Assembly (NCBI RefSeq): GCF_029478095.1 | Contig: NZ_JAKOAV010000013.1 | Location: forward strand, 26,649 to 90,648 | Length of the DNA: 64,000 nt | Direction of reading: 5' to 3' | Origin: Pelotomaculum isophthalicicum JI | Lineage (GTDB): Bacteria; Bacillota; Desulfotomaculia; Desulfotomaculales; Pelotomaculaceae | Part shown: positions 1-8,330 of the stretch, in pieces | How the letters are laid out: each line of letters begins with the position of its first letter | How positions within the stretch are numbered: the first letter of the stretch is position 1 | Made by a program: the position numbers and the translations under genes | Notes under the pieces: model-generated | Told to the model about the DNA's origin: nothing | The model's database searches: none | The model's input: the letters and a program-made list of their open reading frames with translations, nothing else

Positions 1-1185
1 CGGAGGGATTGGGCCTGGGCGCTGGCGCCCGCGGTGGCGCTGGTTGTCGCCGGTTGTTTCTACCTGCTGGCGCCTGGCAACCGGCTGCAGAATTACCTGT
101 CCCAAACACTTGCCATAGTTGAAATATTTACACCAGAGTTGGCCGAGGTACAGGCAGGAGCCTCCGTTGTGGCTTCGAAGGGCGGTGATTTTATCCTCAA
201 TGTCGCTGAAAATATGTATGCCTTACCGGCAGGAAACAACGGCGACCCTTCCATTGCGCCCGCCCTGGTCCATCAGGGTGGCGAGAGGATCAGCATCGAC
301 TTTAATGGAATCGAATACGGAACTCTAAAAGGGGTTTACGCTTACGGGCTGCAACGGGGTTTTGGCAGCATTGAAGGCAGCATATACCTAAACGGGAGTA
401 CTATAGAAGGTGATCTGGTAAATAAAACCGGCCTGGATTTGCGGGACAGCTCACTGCTTTTGGGCGGCCGGGCGGTTAAAATCGGCGAATTTCCCGCCGG
501 GGGAAAGACGCATATTGAAGAAACACTGGAGAGATGGGATGGAATAGTCAGCAGCCCGCAAACGCTCTTGTTCGGGATGAGCGGTGATGACCAGGCGGTG
601 GGTCCGTTTTTCCGTGAACGCCAGATGATATCCAGCGCTGTAAGCCAGGGATACGGCAAACTGGCCGGTATTCAATTTTGGGGGTGGCATGACGGGCCGC
701 CCGGAGTTATTGAAGTGGCCGGCAAACCAGGCTTGAAAGAGGAACACGGGCTGGTTCTGGTAAAACAGGTGATTAACATGGACTTAAAAGGAGAGTTCCA
801 CCTTCCAGCCGGTTCTATAATACCCTATTCCGTGGATGATAACGGCAGACTCGGATACGGCGCTGAAGGAAGATTGATGATGACTGGCAGATCGCAGGAA
901 CTTATTTATGATCTCAGAGACGCAAAGATCGGGTCGGACTGCCGGATTGACGCCCTGGATTTTCAGACAGTCCAGGGGCAAGTTCCCTACTCGGCGGAAA
1001 TATATAACCGGCAGCAGGACAAGTGGGAGCCGCTTCCCGGCGAGGGGAGAAAAATTGTCGCCGATGAATTATCGCGGTACTTGGACGACTATAAGGTGAG
1101 GGTAAAGTGCACACGAACAGGCGATATATACGAGCCCTATCCGGTATGGCCGGGGCTGGCGGTGGAAGGGGCGTGTCTATTATGA
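1..1185 (+). CDS. Membrane-anchored protein, C-terminal part (cut by window edge)
   Basis: The frame is open from base 1, so the true start lies upstream of the window; 394 residues are visible. A hydrophobic segment at residues 5-26 (rich in Ala, Leu and Val, ending FYLLAPG) is followed by a long, mostly soluble region with many Gly and beta-type patterns and no motif I recognise. Its stop overlaps the ATG of the next gene (ATGA), so it is translationally coupled to an ABC transporter ATPase and permease and probably belongs to the same exporter system. It could be an accessory extracytoplasmic subunit; this is inference from position and topology only. Confidence 0.6.
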   Translation, partial: RRDWAWALAPAVALVVAGCFYLLAPGNRLQNYLSQTLAIVEIFTPELAEVQAGASVVASKGGDFILNVAENMYALPAGNNGDPSIAPALVHQGGERISIDFNGIEYGTLKGVYAYGLQRGFGSIEGSIYLNGSTIEGDLVNKTGLDLRDSSLLLGGRAVKIGEFPAGGKTHIEETLERWDGIVSSPQTLLFGMSGDDQAVGPFFRERQMISSAVSQGYGKLAGIQFWGWHDGPPGVIEVAGKPGLKEEHGLVLVKQVINMDLKGEFHLPAGSIIPYSVDDNGRLGYGAEGRLMMTGRSQELIYDLRDAKIGSDCRIDALDFQTVQGQVPYSAEIYNRQQDKWEPLPGEGRKIVADELSRYLDDYKVRVKCTRTGDIYEPYPVWPGLAVEGACLL

Positions 1186-2123
1186 TAGAGTTTAACGGGG
1201 TAAGCAAAAATTTCGGAGCCGCCAGGGCGCTGGACCAATTCAGCCTGACAGTCCGCGAAGGCCTGGTTTACGGACTGATCGGGCCTAACGGCGCCGGTAA
1301 GACCACGGCTATGAGCATCCTGGCCACCCTGCAACTGCCTGACGCGGGCACGGTCACGGTGGACGGCCGGGATGTCGTCAGAGAAGCGGGGGAAGTGCGG
1401 GGCAGGATCGGGTATATGCCCGACTTTTTCGGTGTATACGACGATCTGCGGGCTGCCGAGTACTTGGAGTTCTTCGCCGCCGCCTACCACATACCCGCCG
1501 GGCGGCGGTCCCGCTTGGCGGCGGGGCTGCTGGAACTGGTCGACCTGCCGGATAAGGCCGGTGTATATGTTGACTCCCTGTCCAGAGGGATGAAACAGCG
1601 GCTGGCGTTGGCGCGCTGCCTGGTGCATGACCCGAAGGTGTTGATTTTGGATGAGCCGGCTTCCGGACTTGATCCCAGGGCCAGGGCGGAGATGAAAGAA
1701 ATTATCAGACACTTAAAACAGATGGATAAAACGGTTTTGATCAGTTCGCACATTTTACCGGAACTTGCGGAGATCTGTGACGAGGTAGCCATTATGGACC
1801 AAGGAAAGCTGATTGCCTGCGGCACAGTGGCGGAAATAACCGCCTTCTCCCGCGGCGCCAGGCAGATGAGGATAGAGGTCTTGGACAGGGTGAAGGAACT
1901 GGCCGATTACTTGGCCACCCGGCCTGGTGTCAGCGATTCTCACGCGGACGGGCCGACGGTGCAGTTCATTTTCAGCGGGGAACAGGCGGAGCAGGCAGAA
2001 CTCTTGCAGGTAATAATCACTGCCGGTTGGCCGGTGACTGAATTTGGAGAAGTTAAGCGCAACCTGGAAGAAGCCTTTATGGCCGTAACCGGTGGGGAGG
2101 TGGAGAACGATGGCGGAAATTAA
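1182..2123 (+). CDS. ABC transporter ATP-binding protein
   Basis: A 313-residue ATPase of the drug/ABC-2 exporter type. Walker A is GPNGAGKTT at residues 34-42; the signature LSRGMKQRLALAR and Walker B VLILDEPASGLDP follow, then a switch-region His in SSHIL. The C-terminal ~90 residues are an extension typical of ABC-2 exporters. An earlier in-frame start at 1107 was rejected because the ATG at 1182 overlaps the previous stop (ATGA), gives the canonical N-terminus MIEFNGVSKNFG and has GGAAGGGG upstream. It should energise the permease encoded next. The substrate is unknown. Confidence 0.93.
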   Translation: MIEFNGVSKNFGAARALDQFSLTVREGLVYGLIGPNGAGKTTAMSILATLQLPDAGTVTVDGRDVVREAGEVRGRIGYMPDFFGVYDDLRAAEYLEFFAAAYHIPAGRRSRLAAGLLELVDLPDKAGVYVDSLSRGMKQRLALARCLVHDPKVLILDEPASGLDPRARAEMKEIIRHLKQMDKTVLISSHILPELAEICDEVAIMDQGKLIACGTVAEITAFSRGARQMRIEVLDRVKELADYLATRPGVSDSHADGPTVQFIFSGEQAEQAELLQVIITAGWPVTEFGEVKRNLEEAFMAVTGGEVENDGGN

Positions 2124-2961
2124 TCCGGTAATGCTGAAAGAGTTGCGCCAGCGCTTTCGCAATAAAAAAGCGTCATGGCTGCTGGCGCTTTACCTGCTGG
2201 TTATCGGCGCTTTTGTTCTGGGTTTCACCTACTTGAATTGGCGTAACGCTCCTGGGTTCTACCAACCCTCCCGGAGCCGGGAAATTTTTATTTTTCTCAG
2301 CGTCGCCCAACTGGTCCTGCTGGCTTTCGTCACACCGGGGCTGACCGCCGGTGTGATCAGCGGGGAGCGTGAGCGGCAGACACTAAATGTACTGCTGACC
2401 ACCCGGCTGACCGCCTGGCAAATCATCTGGAGCAAACTGGTTTCCTCCAGTGCTTTCGTGGCGCTGCTGGTGGCAGCCACCCTGCCTCTTTACAGCATTG
2501 TTTTTCTGTACGGCGGCGTCTCGCCTGGGCAGGTGACGGGGGTATTCGGTTTTTACCTGGTGACCATGTTTCTGTTTGGCTGTATCGGTGTGGCCTGCTC
2601 AGCTTTTTTTAAAAAAACGGGAGTCAGCACTGTCACGGCGTACGGGCTGACCTTTGCCCTGTCGGCAGGCACTGCGTTGCTATCCATATTCCTAATATTG
2701 CTGGACCGTTCCCACCGGATGACGACATCAGCGACGTCGGGCCTTCCCTTGCCCCCTGACTTTACTACCGGAGTGGCGCAGTTTTTACAAGAAACCAACC
2801 CTATCTACGTACTGATGGAGATACTCGGGACAAAAGGGATGGAAAAGGGGTTTAATTTCGGCTTGCCGTACTGGGGTGTTTATGCCATTGTATACTTAGT
2901 TGCCGGAGCCCTGCTTTTATATTGGAGCGCCCGCCTGCTGTCCCCCCGGAAGAAAGATTGA
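2110..2961 (+). CDS. ABC-2 type exporter permease
   Basis: A 283-residue membrane protein with about six hydrophobic segments (near residues 20-40, 60-80, 110-132, 145-170, 178-200 and 255-275). The pattern GVISGERERQTLNVLLTTRL after the second segment is typical of ABC-2 permeases that work with NatA/CcmA-like ATPases. The ATG at 2110 lies behind GGGGAGGTGG and overlaps the ATPase gene by 14 bp, so the two are coupled. It probably forms the transmembrane part of an exporter with the upstream ATPase and the partly visible first gene. The exported compound cannot be told from sequence. Confidence 0.88.
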   Translation: MAEINPVMLKELRQRFRNKKASWLLALYLLVIGAFVLGFTYLNWRNAPGFYQPSRSREIFIFLSVAQLVLLAFVTPGLTAGVISGERERQTLNVLLTTRLTAWQIIWSKLVSSSAFVALLVAATLPLYSIVFLYGGVSPGQVTGVFGFYLVTMFLFGCIGVACSAFFKKTGVSTVTAYGLTFALSAGTALLSIFLILLDRSHRMTTSATSGLPLPPDFTTGVAQFLQETNPIYVLMEILGTKGMEKGFNFGLPYWGVYAIVYLVAGALLLYWSARLLSPRKKD

Positions 2962-3116
2962 TTTTAATAAAACGGAAAAATGCTAAAGAAACTACTCCCG
3001 GTTAATTTTTTATTGATTTACACTATTTTCACTGGATTAACCGGCAAACCCAAGGATGTCCGGGCTGCTGAATAAAGCATATCTTTAATAAATAATTATG
3101 AAAAGGAGGAGGTTTT

Positions 3117-4877
3117 TTGAAAAGGGTTAAAGGAGCAGCCATTGTAGTGCTGGCCGTGGGCATGTTGTTGTCCGCGACCGCCTGGGCGGCGGAAAAAGAG
3201 GCGTCGGGCGTGCGGGAAGCGCAAGGCGGTGTGGAAACTCTAGAGTTGAAAGACGGGGCTGCCAAACAGCCGGTTGTAAAGACGGCGTTGAATGAGTCGC
3301 AGCGGCAGGCGCTGGAAAAAATCTATCAAATCGTGCCCGAACTAAAGGAACTCTCTGTAAAAGGCGTGAGTGACGAGGGGGATTCCACTTGGGAAGTATT
3401 TTTGAGCGACAGCGCCGGGGATGCGGCGCCTATGCATACTTTCGCCAGACTTGCTTTTGAAACTGATACGGGGGAATTGATCATGTTCGATATCCAAAAC
3501 CCGGATTGGGCTTCCGCTGAGCTTCCGGCTTCCGGACTGGCCAAGGAAAAGGCGGCTGATTTCGCCCGGCGGGTTCTGGGAGACAAAATGAAGGACTATC
3601 AGATGAACAATCAGATAAGCTACAGCGGCGGAGGTTCACAGGACGACAAAGGGAACAAGATAACGTGGGCCTCGGCGAATGTGCAGTTTGAGCGTCTGAT
3701 CAACGGCATACCCTTTCTGAACAGTGGCATTCGGGTGGGTGTCGACGCTGCCGGGCATGTTACCGAATATTATACTGAAGGATATTTCAAGAGAAATGAC
3801 AAAGACAGCATTAAGGACGGCGAGCCGGATCCGGCGGTGTTCCCCGATCCCGCGCTGGCGGTGACGAAGCAAGCGGCGGAAGAGGTTTATGCCGATCTGC
3901 TGAAAATGAAGCTTAACTACGTAGAGCGGCAGCCTCTGCGGTATCTTAAGCCGGGCGAAGAAGAGGTCGAAACCCGGCCGGTTTTGGAATATATTCCTAC
4001 TACGTATGCGTTCATAGACGCTGTAACAGGGAAGCCGCTGGATGAATCTCAGGAGCAGCAGTCGACCAGCCTGATCAGCCTGGCTGGAGAGGGCAAGAAA
4101 CTGGTCGCCGGGACTCCTGAAGAAGCAGCCGCTCTACTTGCCGCTGAAACCGGCATAGATATTTCCGGCATGAAGTTAATGAGGGAAGATGAGATGGAAG
4201 ATCACCTTAAGTCAGGGATTAAGGTGAAAGAGTACAGCTGGCGTTCTGAACCGCAGACGGGGAATAAAGACGTGCCGGATTACAACACAATGCGTTATTT
4301 GGATCTCAACATGCTGGCAGACACAGGCCAGATTATAGGCTTTAGCCTCTATGATGAATCCGGACGCGGCAAAAAAGCGACAATATCCAGAGAAACCGCA
4401 CAGGAAACAGCGATTCAATTCGTGCAAAAGTATCTGGAGCAGGGCACGGCTGAACTGGAGATGTGCGTTTACTCAACGCAAGAAACAATTCCCAACTGGG
4501 TGGACATGAACAAGTTGAAAGATAACGGGGTACGGCCGGCATTTCATTTTACCTTCACATATACCCACCAGGGTGTCCCGGTTTCGGATCGTTTGTACAG
4601 CGTTACTGTAGACGGAATTACAGGCAGGGTTAGGGCATATTATAACGGGAACAGCAGTTCACCCGTCACCCTGCCCGACAGCAAAAATATTGTGACGGCT
4701 GAAGCGGCAAAGGCTGAATTTTTGAAAAGCCTGCCGTTGCGTCTGGTTTACGTCTGGCCTGAATTTTTCGACCAGAAAGCGCCCAAGCCCCTCCTGGTTT
4801 ACATGCCTGACTACAGCTATGGTGGGCAATACATCGACGCCTTAACCGGAAAAACTATGACTTTGGAGACGAAATAG
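3117..4877 (+). CDS. Secreted YcdB/YcdC-domain (PepSY-like) protein
   Basis: 586 residues starting at TTG behind AAGGAGGAGG. Residues 1-24 form a signal peptide ending TAWA-AEK, so the product is exported. Two PepSY-like halves can be seen, each ending in a motif of the type FIDAVTGKPL or YIDALTGKTM; similar modules occur in Bacillus YcdB/YcdC and peptidase propeptides. These domains are thought to bind or inhibit proteases or the cell wall, but no enzymatic residues are evident. It stands alone, with its own 155-bp upstream gap and a hairpin downstream. A degraded copy of its C-terminal half lies at 12047-12472. Confidence 0.75.
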   Translation: MKRVKGAAIVVLAVGMLLSATAWAAEKEASGVREAQGGVETLELKDGAAKQPVVKTALNESQRQALEKIYQIVPELKELSVKGVSDEGDSTWEVFLSDSAGDAAPMHTFARLAFETDTGELIMFDIQNPDWASAELPASGLAKEKAADFARRVLGDKMKDYQMNNQISYSGGGSQDDKGNKITWASANVQFERLINGIPFLNSGIRVGVDAAGHVTEYYTEGYFKRNDKDSIKDGEPDPAVFPDPALAVTKQAAEEVYADLLKMKLNYVERQPLRYLKPGEEEVETRPVLEYIPTTYAFIDAVTGKPLDESQEQQSTSLISLAGEGKKLVAGTPEEAAALLAAETGIDISGMKLMREDEMEDHLKSGIKVKEYSWRSEPQTGNKDVPDYNTMRYLDLNMLADTGQIIGFSLYDESGRGKKATISRETAQETAIQFVQKYLEQGTAELEMCVYSTQETIPNWVDMNKLKDNGVRPAFHFTFTYTHQGVPVSDRLYSVTVDGITGRVRAYYNGNSSSPVTLPDSKNIVTAEAAKAEFLKSLPLRLVYVWPEFFDQKAPKPLLVYMPDYSYGGQYIDALTGKTMTLETK

Positions 4878-4922
4878 AAAAGGCTGGATACCGGGTAAAC
4901 TGAAAGAGAAAACTTGCCGAGA

Positions 4923-4948
4923 GTTAGCCCGCTGGTTAGCGGGCTAAC
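4923..4948 (+). terminator. Hairpin after YcdB-like gene
   Basis: A 10-bp perfect stem (GTTAGCCCGC / GCGGGCTAAC) with a 6-base loop begins 45 bp after the stop codon. The following tail (ATTTATAAAG) is only weakly T-rich, so termination may be inefficient. Between it and the next promoter a short reading frame ending near 5041 is of unknown origin. Confidence 0.5.
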
Positions 4949-5055
4949 ATTTATAAAGCTATTGAAGCGCGGGAAGGATGTTAACGACTATTTGAAAATT
5001 GTATTGGGAATACAGCGGCTGCGGGAACGCGAACTGCCGTAAAGAGAAATATTAA

Positions 5056-5084
5056 TTGATCTGATAGTATGAAATAAGTATAAT
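5056..5084 (+). promoter_or_regulatory. SigA-type promoter of the toxin-antitoxin pair
   Basis: TTGATC (5056-5061) and a perfect TATAAT (5079-5084) are separated by 17 bases, and the antitoxin ATG lies 33 bases further on. This is a near-consensus housekeeping promoter. Confidence 0.7.
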
Positions 5085-5117
5085 ATGGTTGAAATATTAC
5101 TATAAGGGGCTGATGCC

Positions 5118-5408
5118 ATGCAAATTAAACCGTCCGCAAGCATCCGGCAGAATTACAACGAAATTGCGGCATTGTGCAAGTCCACCGGAGAGCCTGTGTA
5201 TCTTACAAAAAACGGTGAGGGCGATCTTGTGGTCATGGATATTGAGGCGTTTACCCGTCGGGAGAAAATGCTGAAGTTGCGGGAAGAACTGTTGGCTGTT
5301 GAGGAAGACCGTCTGGCTGGCCGCATGGGATGCACGCCGGATGAATTGGATAGCTATTTAGACAGTATTATTAACGAGGTGGAGCATGGAAAAGGCACCT
5401 CAATATAA
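5118..5408 (+). CDS. Antitoxin, Phd/YefM-like
   Basis: A 96-residue protein. The N-terminal half (MQIKPSASIRQNYNEIAALC ... EPVYLTKNGEGDLVVMD) matches the Phd/YefM fold, in which a short DNA-binding domain is followed by a tail that wraps the toxin. The C-terminal half is charged and helical (REKMLKLREELLAVEEDRLAG). The start follows AAGGGG, and the gene overlaps the toxin start by 23 bp. By family it would neutralise the ParE/RelE-type toxin encoded next and repress their common promoter at 5056-5084. Confidence 0.85.
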   Translation: MQIKPSASIRQNYNEIAALCKSTGEPVYLTKNGEGDLVVMDIEAFTRREKMLKLREELLAVEEDRLAGRMGCTPDELDSYLDSIINEVEHGKGTSI

Positions 5409-5703
5409 GGTCATTGTTTCCGACCGTTCCCGTCAAATGCTGGCAAGCCATGTCCGGTTCATGGCACAAAAAAGTCCATCCGCCGCTCGAAAAATAAAAA
5501 ACGAATTAATGGACGCCATTCGCTCTCTTCACCAAATGCCGGAGCGTTTTCCGTTTCTGGAGGTGGAATTTGTCCCGCCCAACAAATATCACAAGATGTT
5601 CGTAGAAAAATGGTATCTGGTTTTGTATCAGATTAAGGACCAGACGGTGTGCGTTGATTATATTGTGGATTGCAGGCAGGATTATGGGTGGTTGGTGCGG
5701 TAG
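5386..5703 (+). CDS. ParE/RelE-superfamily toxin
   Basis: A 105-residue basic protein with the RelE/ParE pattern: KVIVSDRSRQMLASHVRFMA near the N-terminus, an amphipathic helix with KIKNELMDAI, then MPERFPFLE and a C-terminal beta-hairpin ending VDYIVDCRQDYGWL. The Asp-Cys-Arg-Gln-Asp-Tyr ending is common among ParE/YafQ-like toxins. It overlaps the antitoxin gene by 23 bp. ParE poisons gyrase and RelE cleaves mRNA; the sequence alone does not say which applies here. Confidence 0.83.
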   Translation: MEKAPQYKVIVSDRSRQMLASHVRFMAQKSPSAARKIKNELMDAIRSLHQMPERFPFLEVEFVPPNKYHKMFVEKWYLVLYQIKDQTVCVDYIVDCRQDYGWLVR

Positions 5704-5869
5704 ATTTTGCTATGTGACATAAACAACCCCTTGCTCCTTTGCACATAGTGGACTTGCTCAGGTTCGTGGATATCTGCGGTTGCCGGACGGTAAAATTAAA
5801 CCTGCAAATAAGCCCGCGCATATTGTATGGTTAGCGCAGGCTGCCCGGCGACTCTGCCGTGTGCTTACT

Positions 5870-5962
5870 AAATTCCTACCCAAAATTATCCCCTGTTTTT
5901 TTTAATATTACAAAACCGTTCGCAAGTATTCTAAATCTATATAAAGTATAAGGCTAATTAAG
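5870..5962 (+). promoter_or_regulatory. Duplicated promoter-like element, copy 1
   Basis: About 90 bp closely matching the region in front of the ECF sigma factor gene (10252-10340). The best-preserved core is GTATTCTAA followed by TCTATATAAAGT and TAAGGCT. It begins at AAATTCCT and ends about 100 bp before the propeller lipoprotein start. The conserved ACAAAAC upstream of GTATTCTAA could be an ECF -35 region; the exact -35/-10 assignment is uncertain. Confidence 0.6.
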
Positions 5963-6061
5963 ACCATAATAGACGTACGGGTGGCCCGGGCTGAATTACT
6001 ATGGTGGCGGGGCTGCCGGAAACCATGAAGTGCCCAATTGAGAGAGGGAGAAAAGATACAA

Positions 6062-7411
6062 GTGAAAATAACAATAAAATTTATGCTTTTAATTCTGCTC
6101 ATATCCTTCTTGTTAATTTTTGTGGGTTGCAATAAATCAAAAGTCGTTCCGGCTGATTCGAGCCAGCAGGATTTTTCCAGTTCGCCTCAAGTCAACATTG
6201 ATGCGTTCAAAGATCAAGGGCGGGTAGCGTTTGTCTGGAACGGCCTGCTCTATGTTCTGGATGGCGGCAAAGGCGCTCTTGCAAAGCTGAGTGATGCCGG
6301 TCAGGCCAGGTGGCCGAAGTGGTCCCCTGACGGGCAGTGGCTGGCGTACATTCGCTACAGCGACGCCCAGGAGAAAAGAGGCGTGCTATGCGTCGTTAAG
6401 CCGGACGGGAGCCAATCATATGAAGTGGACGGTTTGCCCTTGCTGGTTGATACAAATGGAATCACCTGGTTGCCCGCTTCCGATGAGTTTATTGTCTCAC
6501 CCGGAGGATATGTTTTACCCGAAGAGCAGGACTTATATCGGAAATTATATGTGGTCCGCCCGGGTGAAACGCCCCGTAAGATTGACGCTCAGGCGGGCTG
6601 CTTGTCCCCGGACGGCAAAATCATAGCTTATGGTGATATATTGCCGGATTCTGACAACAAACAATATCCCGGGATGCGCAGCGACGCCCTGTATGTCGTT
6701 CCCATAGAAGGCGGGGAGTCGGTTCAGTTGTATGCCGCCAAAGGTGACGGAATGATTAATGGGGCAAGATGGTGGCCTGACGCCAAAGGGCTGCTTTTCC
6801 GGATGGCCGTTCAGCATTCTGCCTCCATTATGGCCGACGGAATGGAACTTTACAGTATGCCGTTAACCGGCGGAGAACCGCGGCTGCTTGCAAAATCTTT
6901 GATATATCCGGAGTGGCTGTCCTGGTCGCCTGACGGGAGCACACTGCTTGCCGTTAAAGGCGCCGGGCGGGAGATTTGGCGGAACAAGTCGCTTGTGGCA
7001 TGTGATGTAAAAACCGGGGAAAGCGTTGATCTGCCTCGGAGACCCAATACGGTATCCCTCGACCCGGACTGGTCCCCCGACGGGAAACACATCGCGTATG
7101 TGGAAGCTGCTGAGGAAGAAGATCTCGCGGAAGCCGGGGAAGTCTCCGCCTGGCAGCAGACACGAACTCTTTGGGTAGCGGACGCCGGCGGTAAAAACGC
7201 CCGCCAGGTAAGTGAGGCCGGGACAGGAATCAGCCGCCCGCTCTGGTCACGGGACGGTGCTCATATCATTTACCTGAAAGAAAATTCCATCTGGCTGATT
7301 GATATCAACGGCGGCAGCCCCGTAAAACTTGTCGGGCCTTTTCCCAACGCCCCCGACTCTCAGGGCTACTATGGTTATGTTTCCTGGTCTAATATTTTAG
7401 CCTTGTATTAG
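6062..7411 (+). CDS. TolB-like beta-propeller lipoprotein
   Basis: 449 residues. I start at GTG 6062 rather than the upstream TTG because GAGAGGGAG lies at the right distance; this gives a clean lipoprotein signal with lipobox FVGC. The mature part has repeated WSPDG-type blades (KWSPDGQWLAYIRY, SWSPDGSTLL, DWSPDGKHIAYV and a final LWSRDGAHIIYL), the WD40-like pattern of TolB and DPP-IV propellers. It is anchored outside the membrane and probably has a binding or scaffolding role. It is related to the products at 17876 and 24731, and is preceded by the element shared with the ECF sigma gene, so it may be under that factor's control. Confidence 0.85.
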   Translation: MKITIKFMLLILLISFLLIFVGCNKSKVVPADSSQQDFSSSPQVNIDAFKDQGRVAFVWNGLLYVLDGGKGALAKLSDAGQARWPKWSPDGQWLAYIRYSDAQEKRGVLCVVKPDGSQSYEVDGLPLLVDTNGITWLPASDEFIVSPGGYVLPEEQDLYRKLYVVRPGETPRKIDAQAGCLSPDGKIIAYGDILPDSDNKQYPGMRSDALYVVPIEGGESVQLYAAKGDGMINGARWWPDAKGLLFRMAVQHSASIMADGMELYSMPLTGGEPRLLAKSLIYPEWLSWSPDGSTLLAVKGAGREIWRNKSLVACDVKTGESVDLPRRPNTVSLDPDWSPDGKHIAYVEAAEEEDLAEAGEVSAWQQTRTLWVADAGGKNARQVSEAGTGISRPLWSRDGAHIIYLKENSIWLIDINGGSPVKLVGPFPNAPDSQGYYGYVSWSNILALY

Positions 7412-7505
7412 ATGGTTAAGCCCGCATATCTTAGGGAAACGCGGGATGAGGTTGCCTATACTTAATATATCGGTGTAATTATGGCTGAAATGGTAAGATA
7501 CTTTT

Positions 7506-8330
7506 TTAACGCTGCTCGTCGGAGCCGCTGTCAAGGAGTTTTTTACCGCCGGTATATGCCGATATTGGCAGGGATTTCTGCGGGCGGTTAAACTCGGTCA
7601 TGTATTTCCAGTAGCGCTTTGGCATATGACTCATACGGCACTGGGGGTTATGACGCCCCTTCACCTCAATGGTCTTGTAAAAGAGTCGCCACAGTTCACG
7701 GAAAGACTGTTCCTTTTTATCAGGTTCGGGCAGTACCAGATCTTCAACAGCAATAATTGCGGACTGGTAAGGGTGATACGCCAGTGCCATACCATGGGTT
7801 TTGTCAAAAATTAAAAAGCGTTCCTCCGGATAGCGTTGGCAGAAATGCTGCCTCAGTAAAGGGAGTACATAGTTGTTAGGCTCTATTTCGCCTACGAGGA
7901 CGTTGTTAAAAACAGAAAAGCGCAGGAACCCTTTAAACAGGTGGCTTTCATTTTTCAAATGCTTTACGGCTTTAAAGAGTATATTCACTGCGTCATTGGC
8001 CAGCATATCCATCACGGAGGGGCCATGACAGTAGCCCATACGCATAAACCGCAGGATATACAGTTCCTTTTGAGGAAGACAGGTTAAAAAGGCCTGCCGC
8101 ACGAAATCCAGGGCCTCATGCCCCATTTTTTTCGGAATAGAGACCAGCACCCGGTTCACTTTCTGCGGATCGGTCATAATTTCTTTAACCGGAAAGAGTA
8201 TGGCTTGTGGTATGTCCGGCGCTAAAATCTCCACCGGTATTTCTTTCTTGTCATAACTCTCAAAAACGCAGCACAGCAATCCATTGAAGCTGCCGTCGTA
8301 AAGATAAATCATATTTGACCGGTCAAGCAT
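7506..8330 (-). CDS. TIGR03915-family putative DNA repair protein
   Basis: A 274-residue protein beginning MLDRSNMIYLYDGSFNGLL. The MIYLYDGSFNG start, the central GRHNPQCRMSHMPKRYWKYM and the overall length fit the family always found next to a radical-SAM DNA repair protein (TIGR03915/DUF4130). The ATG at 8330 follows AGGAGG; a second ATG six codons later is the alternative. It overlaps the radical-SAM gene by 22 bp, so the two are translationally coupled. The biochemical role is not established; a joint function in nucleic-acid repair or modification is the family annotation. Confidence 0.87.
   Translation of the reverse strand: MLDRSNMIYLYDGSFNGLLCCVFESYDKKEIPVEILAPDIPQAILFPVKEIMTDPQKVNRVLVSIPKKMGHEALDFVRQAFLTCLPQKELYILRFMRMGYCHGPSVMDMLANDAVNILFKAVKHLKNESHLFKGFLRFSVFNNVLVGEIEPNNYVLPLLRQHFCQRYPEERFLIFDKTHGMALAYHPYQSAIIAVEDLVLPEPDKKEQSFRELWRLFYKTIEVKGRHNPQCRMSHMPKRYWKYMTEFNRPQKSLPISAYTGGKKLLDSGSDEQR

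Noticed and set aside
1137..1712. 191-codon minus-strand frame opposite the ABC ATPase
   Set aside because: Antisense shadow of a well-supported gene; no motif.
7412..7505. CCCGC / GCGGG hairpin between convergent genes
   Set aside because: Stem of only five pairs with a long loop and no T-run; too weak to call a terminator.
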